Assembly: GCA_036365455.1 (NCBI GenBank)
Contig: JAWQUS010000010.1
Span: 21,190,501-21,254,500 of the forward strand
Origin: Macrosoma leucophasiata
Taxonomy: Eukaryota; Arthropoda; Insecta; Lepidoptera; Hedylidae
DNA: 64,000 bases
Direction: 5' to 3'
The notes under the pieces were generated by a model. That model worked only from the letters and a program-made list of their open reading frames with translations, was not told the origin of the DNA and searched no databases. A program made the translations under genes and the position numbers. Shown here piece by piece: positions 19,128 through 31,600 of this stretch. Within the stretch, counting starts at the first letter, position 1. Each line of letters opens with the position of its first letter.

Positions 19128-19443
19128 ATTCCTTCATTCATCGTTTGGTCTTGTTTCTGTGACGAGTAAAATAAGTTCGGGCACGGGCCGACGCCTCGTC
19201 ACAGCGAATAAATAGTTAACGTTTGTTCATTCGCCGTTCATTATTGCAAATAGTGTCACGAGAGTGATACGCCCGCTCCTCCATAGAAGTTGGGCATTGT
19301 AGGCATCTGTGATATAACGACACCCAGCTTTCATTACCAATTTTTAGGTTAATCCTCTACCGGTGATATCAGTGCATGGAACGTTTGAAAACCCTGACTG
19401 CGGTTTGTGTGGACTTATTCAGTGAAAAATTGAATTAAAAACT
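19128..19443 (+). promoter_or_regulatory. ELOVL6: Probable ELOVL6 core promoter and 5' UTR
   Basis: About 315 bp of relatively unique, CpG-containing sequence directly upstream of the start codon, bounded on the left by the 18837-19127 MITE. It contains TGTGACGAG at 19158-19166 and its reverse complement at 19195-19203. No TATA box is clear. The start of transcription is not determinable from sequence. Confidence 0.45.
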
Positions 19444-19634
19444 ATGGAGGTGTCAATGAGTTACAATTTGGACGTTATGCCCAATTACTCGTACATATTC
19501 GAATTCGAAAACGAATTCATCCATTACAATTATAGGAAATGGATGACCGAAAATTGGACTGTGGCGTTTTATTATGTCGGTGTGTACATGGCATTCATTT
19601 TCGGCGGTCAATACTACATGCAGAATCGTCCCAG
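19444..19634 (+). CDS. ELOVL6: ELOVL6 exon 1 coding part
   Basis: This exon holds 63 codons plus two bases, with donor GTGAGT at 19635. It starts [20 protein letters not shown] and ends MQNRPR. A second Met at codon 5 is possible, but the first has the better context. Confidence 0.92.
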
Positions 19635-22600
19635 GTGAGTCACTTGCCTCAAACTTTCTCGTTTCCCTCATTACAAAAATGTGTACATTATGCATACTGA
19701 GTACTTGTTCTAAAATATAATAATAGGTAAAAATATCTCAAGTGTATGTTGGTTATATGTAATAAAATATATGTATTTCTCACAAATGTTGAGTACATCT
19801 GCATATCTGATTATATAAATTGAGTAAGTATGAATTTATTGAGTTATCCCATTTCACAGGTATGGCCAAGCTGAAAAAAATGCCAAAGTAATAAAATTAT
19901 CTATAAAATATTTTGTTCTTTCAGCATACTTATATGTGTATTTTTAAAATATTATTTTATAATACTAGCTATCGGGGCAAAAATTGTAAAAATATCCCCA
20001 AAAATATTCATAAAAATTGGTCAATCCATTTTGGAGGCATTTTTTTACTAACACTGACACGAGAATTTTATACAAACATCTAAATACTTATTTTGTAGTT
20101 TAAAAAAAATCAAAATTTTATGTAAAGTATATTTTACATAAAATGTTGTTTGTTTTTAATAAGCAATTTATTTAAGCTTTTTTTTTCTTTCAGAGAAAAG
20201 GTTACAATAAATTGTATATTGTTATATATCTTCCTCTGTGTACCTTTGGGCAAAAAGTAAACAATGTATGTAATACCTTATTGTAATCTTTCCAGATTAA
20301 TAAAAATTTAGTAAAGTTATACCGTTATTTAAATCAGGTGACAATAAAACCCTAACAATTATAGACTGGTATCTATTCTGCCCATTCTCAGTAAAGTGTT
20401 TAAAAAACTGATGCTTACTCAATTGCTGCAACATTTCAAACAAATAACATCTTACACAAACAGCAATTTGGTTTTACAAAATTACGTCTTGTTAGTTTTG
20501 CTCCTTATTTATATTACTGATTTTATCGCTAAGTCTGATTCTTTCCATTGTGCTTTGTGTATTAGATGGTTTCTGTCTGAGTTTGTCTAAAAGAAAAAAC
20601 TGGTGGGGCTGTGAATGTAAGCGTAATTATTTATTTTATTTAATTTGAATTTGTAACAAAGGCAAGATTTGGAGATAGATTTTAAGGAGCTGGCAATGTG
20701 TCTGATAGGCCTATACCCAAAATGGGGCTGAATCACCAAAAAGTACTAACCCTACTAATTTAAATTAAGACAGGTACTAACAACTATCATAAATATAAGA
20801 TAAGATATAAAAACTTGTAGAGATCAGAATAATTAAGGCTTTATTATTATTATTATTATTTCTTATTGAACAAGTCTGATAAACTATCTACCTTGAATTA
20901 CAGCAATTGAACTGTGTAGTTAATTTAACTGATAAAATAAAACCAGTGAAGACATGCTGCTCTTTTAATAAATAAATAATAAATAAATAAAATACGCTTA
21001 CACTCACAGCCTTACAGTAGGTATAAACCTGTGTCGTGGGTGCCGTTGTACACATACAACACATACACAAAGACCCAGACCCGAAACAAATATCTGTAGG
21101 CCATACAAATATTTGTCCCGGTGCGGGGATTGAGCCCGCGACCCTTTGAATCAAACGATGGTTTCACACCGCTGGACTAACCGGGTCGTTTTGAATTGTT
21201 TAACTCCTTTTATTTTGAACTAAATTAGAATAAAAGTAACCAAAATAGTATATTATTATTATATAAGGTTAGGGAAAAAGTTTCTTTGCATTTTTTAAGA
21301 TAATTCAAAACATTTTTTAATATAGTTTATTTAAATTTAACTAAAGTATGCATGTACCATTTTGTTCGATAACCTTTTGCCATCTTGTGGGTAGGACCAT
21401 GATCCCATTGCTATAAAAATTTTGGGACTTCTCATCAAAATACCGCGACAAGTGGATTTGGTAGTCCTCTCGTGATGTTAACCTAACATTGCATAAAGAA
21501 TTCTGAAGAGACCGAAACAGGTGGAAATCTGAAGGTGCAAGGTCAGGACTATACGGCGGATGCATTAACACCTCCCAGTCAAACTCTCTTAATTTTTGCT
21601 GAGTGGCTATAGATGTGTGAGGTCTAGCGTTATCAAGATGAAACACCACACCCCTTCTGTTGATCAATTCCGGCCGCTTTCTCTCAACGTCTTGCTTTAA
21701 TCTCATCAGTTGTTCGCAGTAGAGTTCAGAATCGATAGTCCTGCCTGGTGGTAATAGCTCATAATGAATAATGCCCTTCCAATCCCACCACACACACAAC
21801 ATCACCTTATTGAGAGTTAACCCGGGTTTCGCCACAGTCTGTGAAGCCTGACCGGCCTTTGACCACGACCTTTTTCGCACGTTCTTGTCGTACGTAATCC
21901 ACTTTTCATCACCAGTTATCAGCTTCTTCAAAAATGATTCGGTTTCATTACGTCGTAATAAAGAATCACAAATGAGTACATGGTTCATTAGGTTTCTTTC
22001 AGTGAGCTCGTGAGGTACCCAAATATCGAGCTTTTTTTTGTACCCAGCTTTTTTCAAATGCGCCAAAACTGTTTTGTGATCAATTCTCAATTCTTCAGCT
22101 ACGTCGTAACTACTGATATGTCGATCTTGCTCCACTTTTTCAAAAATGGCATCCATTTTATCCGTAATAGGGCGACCATCTTTGACATCAAAATTTCCGG
22201 ATTGAAAACGCTTAAACCAAATTTGTGCTACTCTCACAGACACTGCACTAGGTCCATAAACGTCGCAAATTTTTTTCGCGGCTTGCGTTGCATTTTTACC
22301 TTTTTTTTGTAGAAAATTTTTTTGTAATTAACCAACTTCAAAAAAAGGAGGAGGATCTCAATTCGTGTGGATCTTTTTTTATGTATACCTGATATTTTTT
22401 TAATATTCATATTTGCCAACCAAACAACTACAAATTAGCACCACAGATTAGGTAATGCAGTTCATATAGTTGCTCTTCCATCAGTAAATTATTTCAGTAC
22501 CTATTGGATTACTGGTAAATAAAGGAAATTCAGGCTTTAAATTGGTCTGTAAATGTTATTTTGACCTACTTACAATTTTAAACACATCATCTATCTTCAG

Positions 22601-25600
22601 TAATTCAGAATAGATAAATTCATATTCATGCATAAAATATAATTATTGATTCATTAATCTGGTAGTAGCAGGTCACTACTAATATTATTTTTTATTATTC
22701 TTTCTTGATTATTTCCACTTAAATTGTATGGTAATAATTAACCCGTCAGGCTGAGAGAAAAATATGGCAATTGACAACATTTAATATTTTTAAACTACAT
22801 GTTTTATTACGTTATTCAAAAGTTAATCCAAATCTAGGGGACCCGTGTTTAACCATTTTTCGAAATTTTGTACTTTTTATTCATAATTTCTACTTTGAAA
22901 GTTAGTGTATTCTAAACAGACGTATCCGCCATATGACGTCACACATACGGTGGAATGGCGATAGAAACATTGCCTTGTGCCGTGACCCTTTAAAAAAATT
23001 GTAGATGTCACTGTCCTGTCGTTATAAGCTTGTCAAACTCAATGTAGGGCTGTGATCTTTTTATTTTAAAAATATCAGTACCAGTGTTGATATATCGAAA
23101 AAATGATCGATATATTAATAAAATTAAAAAAAATTCTTTGACCCTGCGAGTCTTCGATTAATATCTTCCTTGATCCAACTACAAATAAAAAATATCAATA
23201 TTATATCAACAGCCTAAGGGCTAAGTCGTTGTTTAAGACTTTAAAACTTGTTTTTTTTTTTAATAAATATGTTCGTAGCAGCTTTTCATAGACTTCGTAT
23301 GTGAATTAACCAAAAAGATCGATCTTCGATTTTCCAAGGTATAGTACTCAATACTCAATCATTTATTGCATTCCATAAATGTACAATACTGACTTAGTAT
23401 GGATTCACTAGATCAATCCGGGACTGATCCGGGATCGATTTAAATAAATTATTATAATTATTTAAATAAGAACCGATTTTTTGGTTCCTAAAGATCGCTT
23501 TTCCGATTAATCGATCTCAGGTCTCGGATCACCATCCCTACTTCCTAGTTTTATACTTTGACATTGACGTATCCGTATCAATTTGACACGTCTTGTCACA
23601 GAGTATGTAAAAATAATGTTTTCATCTTATGATAGGCAATGGTAACTACTTCATTCCACCATATAAGTGACGTCATCACATGTTTTTCCGTTTTATTTTT
23701 TTTTTCACTGAAAAAAAGAAATACAAAAAATATATATTTGAACTCGGAAAAGAAAAATAAAGAAACGGTATTATTCTTTTAGGGTCGTGTCAAATTTGAA
23801 ATGTCAATTGATTTCATATTGTTTTAGGACGTTATCGTCTGCATTATTCAACCTATTACATGGAAGTGTAATATGTATATGTATATAATAATGATAATGA
23901 AGCTATTAAATATTCCAAATCTATTAGATACATAACAAATTACAAATTGTGTGTGTTGGGATTAGATTTGGACCCCTTTTTGCGTGTAGGCCTCCTCCAG
24001 CTTGCTTCACCTATATGGTAGAAACAGAAATAGAAAATATTTTTGTTTCGAATAGATCTTTACAGATACTTTCAAAACGTCAAGCAATCATAAAATACCT
24101 AGAGTGAATAACCATTACATATAGTAAAAGCAAAATCATATAAGGTTGGGGAAAAAGTTTCTTCGCATTTTTTAAGATAATTCAAAACATTTTTTAATAT
24201 AGTTTATTTAAATTTAACTAAAGTATGTATGTACCATTTTGTTCGATAACCTTTTGCCATCTTGTAGGTAGGGACATGATCCCATTGCTTTTTAAATTTT
24301 GAGACTTCTCATCAAAATATAAAATAGTCCTCTCGTGATGTTAACCTAACATTGCATAAAGAATTCTGAAGAGACCGAAACAGGTGGAAATCTGAAGGTG
24401 CAAGGTCAGGACTATACGGCGGATGCATTAACCATGCAGTGATCCACTTTTCATCACCAGTTATCAGCTTCTTCAAAAATGATTCGGTTTCATTACGTCG
24501 TAATAAAGAATCACAAATGAGTACACGGTTCATTAGGTTTCTTTCAGTGAGCTCGTGAGGTACCTCTCGTAAATATCGTAGGTACTACTAGGTACAATTT
24601 TTTTTAAACAAGTTAATAAGAATATTCAAAACGAAATATCTACTTACATCTTTTTATAAACTTGTTAGGTAGTAGCTAGTATTTTTTTGTTCCATTGTTT
24701 ATGAACTGCCTACAACTTTCTATTGTTTGGCATATTTTTTTCTCTAAAGTCAATGTTTTTATATATATGTACGTACTTCTAATATTAATAATTTATAGAT
24801 TTTTTGTAACATTTGTATAAAAAATATAGGCATTTGCATTGAATGTTTTAACGTCGGACTGACCCCATAGTCGAGGTGGCGCAGCGGCGTTTGCCAGCCA
24901 TACCCTAGTATGCTCGACCTCCGGACTTTGCTAACGAGGCTTGCTGCGTTGATATTCCATCCACTATTACCCATTCTCGGGCCCCCGGCTTATGGGGAGC
25001 CATCCGGACCTATTCACTTATCATCAATATGAAGCATATGATGGATCAATATGACGACCTCCGGACTATGCTTACGAGGCTTGCTGCGTTGATATTCCAT
25101 CCACTATTACCCATTCTCGGGCCCCAGGCTTATGGGGAGCCATCCGGACCTATTCACTTATCATCAATATGAAGCATATGATGGATCAATATGACGACCT
25201 CCAGACTTTGCTTACGAGGCTTGCTGCGTTGATATTCCATCCACTATTACCCATTCTCGGGCCCCAGGCTTATGGGGAGCCATCCGGACCTATTCACTTA
25301 TCATCAATATGAAGCATATGATGGATCAATATGACGACCTCCGGACTTTGCTTACGAGGCTTGCTGCGTTGATATTCCATCCACTACTACCCATTCTCGA
25401 GCCCCAGGCTTATGGGGAGCCATCCGGACCTTTTCACTTATCGTCAATATGAAGCATATGATGGATCAATATGAGGGCAGATTGCCACTATAAAAAAAAA
25501 CAACAACAACTGACCAAGAATCGAACCCATGGTCCAGGCATATCGCTCTTACCACTACAACATCGAGGCAGTTACATATATGTATGAGTGCTTTACATAT

Positions 25601-28600
25601 TTATAATATTGTTACATAAAGTTGGATGGTTGTCCAACTTTTCCTTGTTCGCGCCCAACTGTGCCGCTGTAATCGCTGTATCGTACGATGTCTTGCGGTA
25701 GTGGCGGTTACATAATTTCAGCATTTAATGTCAAGTTTAAAGTCGATAAGTCGATGATGTGTACCGTGTACACACGACTACCAAATCTTGTTATGATTTC
25801 TGCACGTTTCGTCGCCGAGATGTTTATTTATTTATTTATTTATTCTTTAATGCACATGCAACATATGTACATATGGCGGACTTAATACCATATGTCATTC
25901 TCTCCCAGTCAACCATAGGGTAGTTAAGAGAGTTATCAAAAAGGTGCAGAAGAAAAACTAAAAGTTAGAAATAAAAACTAATAGCAAAATTAAAATAAAG
26001 AGAAAAAAATATATACAAATATATAATATAAATGAATACATATAATCCCTACTAATATTATAAATGTGAAAGTAACTCTGTCCGTCTGTCTGTCTGTCTG
26101 TCTGTTACCTTTTCACGTCCAAACGAGTCAACCGATTTTGATTAAATTTGGTACAGAGATAGAGTTGAGTTTGAGAACGAACATAGGATACAATACAATT
26201 GTATGGAGCATTCCACAATATTCAAGATAGAAAGTTAAAACTCGGTATGTGAACTCTTTGAGTTTAACAAACAATACGTACATCATTTTTTTTTTAGAAA
26301 TCTGCTTCCTTCCCTTTAACATGGGGGGTGAAATTTGAAGGTGTTGGGCTTAAGGCAGTGTTCAAGCTGGAAAGCCAAAAATAGGTATGCGGACTCTTTG
26401 TTACTAAAAAAAAACAACATTTGCTTATTATTGAATTATTTTTTTTAGAAATCTTTTTACATCCCCTGAAATAGGGGATGTAAAAAGATAAAGGGGGAAA
26501 ATGAAGTGGTAATTTTTATGGAAAGTTTCTCATTCCTGAACTAAACAGTATAAAAATTGGTATACAGGCTCATGATTAGGAATTGTAAAATCTGTTTAAG
26601 TGAAAAGGACAAAATTTCCCCCTAAAGCGGCAAAATGGAGGGGTACTGTTTGTATGGAATTGAGGTTAAAATTTGCGTGGGAATTTTGGTAGTTTCTAAG
26701 TTAGAGACTTGAAAAGTGATGTTCCAGTCTTTCTGTTAGGTATAAAAAAATAGGTACGTGCTGCAGTATTTTGCCACAATCACACCTAAACTTTCAAATA
26801 TAAGGGGTTAAAATTAAATAGAGGTTTCTAAGTTGTAGACGTGATTAAGAACTCCACATATAGGTACGCGACGGGAAACTTGATTAGGACATTTCCACGG
26901 GATTGTAAAATTTAAATTATTTTTAAAACGAGATACACGCGGGCGAAGCCGCGGGCAACAGCTAGTTATAATAAAATATCAATGATAATGCACATATAAA
27001 TACAAATTATATATATATGTATACATACACATTACACATATTACATTATTTGCCAGTTCCTTTTTTGATATTTTTTCTTATTTACACGAGGACTGCCTAT
27101 AGTCAGTATCGTACCGTGATAAAACTGCTGTCAATGCGATCGTTAATCCGCCTGCCAAGCGTGGCGATTATGGTATATTCTCTCGGTCTCCTGATCCTGG
27201 TTTATTTGATCCTGACTGAAATTGAAATCTTTGGTTTTTTTTTCAATGTGTGCTTGTTTTCCACTTCATGACATAAAAAAAGTTGCAAATAAGCATAAAG
27301 TTCACATTGATGTGAAGAGGTACTGTAGTATAACATCTAGGTACATCAAAAGTAGAGATTTTATTGTACAGTATTATGCGTAAGATGTGTTATCGTGTCC
27401 ATACCCAATTTGTTAATGCCTCTGTGCCGTAAATGGTGGTACATCACAACCGACCTGAACACTATGAGCACTATCGTAATGCGGTAGTGCCTACCGCCTC
27501 GAACACCGTCACTAGAGCTCTACCAGCAGTAAAACGTAACGTTTATAATCTTCTCAACGTTGTAGTTCTCTTGAAACGTAATAGTAATAGGTATGCTATT
27601 TTTTTTATTGTAATGGAAGTGGTAAACAAGCATGCAGTTCACATTGATGTAATGTGATGACTGCAGCTTATACACCCACACAAAGACCAAGGTAAAAATG
27701 CAGATGCGTTACCACTCCTGAGGCCTAAGGTGTTAAGCTTCTGTGACTGAAATTACTGGGCCGTAGTAGTGCCGTGTAAGCTTTTGTAAATAATTACAAT
27801 GCTTACGATATATAATATAATTATTTACTGTTTCATCCGCTTAGCGAGGACGTTAGCTTATATTAAACCCTCGTTATCAATGTCAGGGTTATCGACAATA
27901 TGTTTAACCTCTTGCGTGAATCACAGAGTAGTTGATAAACTACCTCGGTGACTTTGTTGACACCAAGTCCAAACCCCACTGGGTTTGGGATCTTGGTTTC
28001 GAACCCAGATCAAAATCAAATCAATGGCGAAATCCCGACACCAGTGAGATACCTAGATGATTTGTGTTTATACTTTGTGGAATGGTAGGTACAGATCCTT
28101 TCGTAGATTCGAACTTGCTCATGTACCTTAATCATAGAGCAACACCGGAGGGGAGTAGCCATATGCAGGCTTTCCCCTCTGTTAAAGTACAAGCCCAAAT
28201 GGGCCTATACCTCTCGCCTAGATGTGAGTTTCGTAGTAATAGACGATTTTTGTAGTGTGCGTGTGTGTCGCACACATTTCCCCCTGCAAGAAATGACAGA
28301 CTGTTTTGTATCGGTTATAAACGCTATGGCTACTCCCCTCCAGTCCGCCGCGGCCGGTGGCCTGTGTTGCTCTATGACCTTATTGTATTACGTACCTACC
28401 TTTGTAGTATAACCGTGACCTCCACTTTTTGGACAAACATCAGCTTCTATCAGCTAAAAGGCAGTCCGCGTAATTGCAATTTATCACCGAAGGTATATCA
28501 GATACCACTTCAAACGAATAAGGTCACCGCTGAATTCCACCCTGTCCCAAAGGTACAAAGTTCAAAATAGATTCTTGCCTAAATAAATCCAATAAACCTC

Positions 28601-31600
28601 TCTGAACGTTATTTTTTCAAGAGATCGGATAAAATTGGATCTATTACTTCGATCTAGTGAAGCTAGGACGATTGATTTGATGCTAAACGGACGCCTCAAT
28701 TCTATTAATTGGCTTAATGTATTCAATAGGTACCTACTGAAAAACATATTGCTCTGTGAATTCCATTTAAAATACAATTTCCTCATTGCTACATTATTGC
28801 GACATTTAATAACGAGACACGTTGCTTTTATGTTTTATTTACATAGGTACATTGTTTACATACGAACATACTTTTTTAATTTTAAATGTATGTACCTATA
28901 TATTTGTATATTTATACATATAATTTACATAGACAAGTAATTATGTATTCCCGCTAAATAAATAAAAAATATTAACTAACATTATTTAAGAATTTTGTTA
29001 TGAATTAGAATTTCCGTACTCGTACAAGGATATAAGGTTCCGTGTTTTTTATTATAACACACAATTTATAAATGATACATAATATCCCTTTAGTGATGTA
29101 ATCGAGCTGCATACCTCCAGCGATAAGTAAAAAAGTGCGAATCGGACTCTATAGGTAGGTCTATATTACAAAATAAAGCTTGAAAAACCCTGCTTAGAAT
29201 AGAATCAGTATAGCCGAATGTCGAAAATTACTGTCTACAAGTCACGAGAAAAATATGACCTGATTTCAATTGTCTCCGCCAATATTGGCCTCCTAATCCG
29301 CGAGAGATCAAATCTATTTCTGTCTGGGAATAATTACCCATACCTATAAAATTGAAAACCTGGCGAACAATCGCCAAAATAACCATGACCGCGACCACGA
29401 AAGTGTATAGTATGAATGTCTTATATAGAACACTGTTTTCATTTATATCCGTTTGCAACCTCTACAAATATATAGGTATTTCCGAATACCTCTACAGGTA
29501 GTTATCTAAAATACGTAGTTGAAAGATCAACGAAAGTGGCCCGCGTTGCTCTATGGTGACCACAAAGTTTAAAACTCAGCGAACGATCGCTGAAACAAAC
29601 GTGACCGAGAACGTGAACATTTAGTTTGAAACATTTCTAAAATAAGAAACTTGCTTTTTTGCCGTCCGGATGCCAAGGAGATCGGCTACCTCTGGAAATG
29701 TTTATGTCCGAATACCTCTAGACAGAGAATATGTAATAATACGACATATAGAATGGACACTTCGACGTCCCGCCCGATTTTCCCGCATCACTCAACCTCC
29801 TCCCCTCTTATGTGCGACGGTTGGTATTAGCACGTAGAAAAGCACGTGCATCTGCACGTGTAAGTACACGTCACTGATTGATGTTTGTGTAATAGAGACC
29901 AAATTAAGCGTTTGTATGGAATTTTGGCGGAGTGTCCGCGGTGAGCCTCTAGAGATGGTATACTTACGCAATATTAAAAACTTGTCGAAATACTCATGAC
30001 TACAACAGCGAAAATGTCGACGTCTAATAAAAATGTGTCTAAACTAAGTTTTTTTTTTAATTACAAGAAATGTAGAAACGAGATATATTTATGTCCGAAT
30101 TTATATATATCTTTATTAATTGGTACTTTCACTGGTTTATTCGCGCTGTCGAGAAGTTGAGAACTCTGCGAACGATCGCTGAAATAACCAAGACCGAAAC
30201 CGCGAACGCTCCTTTCGATGTATTACTAAAATAAGAAATTGAATATTTGTGTCCGAGTGCTAAATAACATGGCCATCTCTAGAAATATTTATGTCCTAAT
30301 AGAGGTATTCGTATTATACTTCCACAAAATTAAAAAATGAGCGAACTATCGTTGAAGTAAACTCTTCTTCATCTTATTTCTGAATGCATCTTAGATGCAT
30401 TTCTGAAATAAGACCCTGGATATTCCTTTGCTTTCGTTTGCGTACGAATTCATAGAAACATACATCTAGAAATATTTGTGCTTCTAATATACTTGCCGCT
30501 AAATGGTAGCGTTTAGCACTATACGTAATGTACGGCCGTGTAATTTCCGGCACAGAGGCATAACACCTTAGGCCTCAGAAGTGGTAACGCATCTGCATTT
30601 TGACCTCTGGTCTTTGTGTGGGTGTCTATAGGCTGCAGTCATCACTTAACATCAATGTGAACTGCATGCTTGTTTGCCACTTTCATGACATAAAAAAAAA
30701 CATAATAACTACACATGGTAACACGAAGTTGAAAACTGTGCGAACTATCGTCGAAATAACCGTGACCGCGACCGCGAATGTGTCGACGGATGCATGTCTA
30801 AAATAAGAAACGGACTGACTTCCTTTGCGTCCGTGTGTGTCCGAATTCCGAGAAATATGGCCACATCTAGAGATATTTATGTTCTATGACCTAATTCGGT
30901 TGTTGTGAAATTATGAAACAATTCAATCTGTATGGCGGTCAAAATCGTAGGTTTGGCTTTTAGCCAATATTTAATGAAATCTAGTTGGTATTCGCATTTT
31001 ATTTCCAAATGGGAATTTTGATAACTATGTACAGTATCCGACAAGAAATATTGCTCATCGACCTTAGGAAGGAGACTGGCTTATTTCAGGTTTGTAGAGC
31101 GTTATGTAAAAGTCAAAAATTTAAAATTCAAATCATTTATTTCAAATTGGTCTACAAGGACACTTTTGCATTGTCGGGTTATAAGCTACTTAGAGATAAT
31201 GACTTATAATAATAATCCAATAGGTATTAATAAATACCAATTTAATAATAATATTTAACCGATACGTGAATCATCAAATTTTTCAATTCCTTCATAGAAG
31301 AAAATGAAAAATCTGTTCGTCATAGTCATAGTCATTCACTAAGCAGAGTTCCAAGTGCGGCCCTACTGAGAAGAACTCCGCTACCCAACAAACTCAGCGT
31401 GTTGCTCTTTTGTCAAAACCTTAGATTTAACACAAATATTATTAATTAAAATAAAGATAATGTGAACGTTCATGGCATATAAATATTTGGATATATTATA
31501 AACACATACGCAAATACCCATCAACAGCTTAATATCGTGACAGAAAATAACACCCGCAAATCACAACAGACCAGTCCCCACAATCAGCACCCGTTCACGA

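Larger units (their letters stand above)
29355..30860 (-). repeat. Decayed tandem array of a coding-like unit (six units)
   Basis: The core CGAAC.ATCG..GAAATAA.C is found at 29364, 29580, about 29975, 30169, 30342 and 30741. The flanking text (AAAATAAGAAAC, TTTATGTCCGAAT, ATCTCTAGAAATATTTATG) also recurs. After subtracting the insertions at 29718-29942 and 30487-30700, the spacing is about 170-216 bp throughout. On the - strand, units read [38 protein letters not shown] and [19 protein letters not shown] in the same frame; others have stops or deletions. The function is unknown and I do not recognise the family. Confidence 0.7.

Noticed and set aside
22010..22312. Open frame opposite the mariner transposase (also 39328-39651 and 9-266)
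   Set aside because: Antisense shadow of transposase coding sequence, repeated in each mariner copy.
24390..24533. Short transposase-like protein of the third mariner copy
   Set aside because: The frame is created by a deletion that joins distant parts of the transposase and lacks a full catalytic triad.
24915..25474. CRISPR-like array
   Set aside because: Units are contiguous 140-bp tandem copies without unique spacers, and the genome is eukaryotic.
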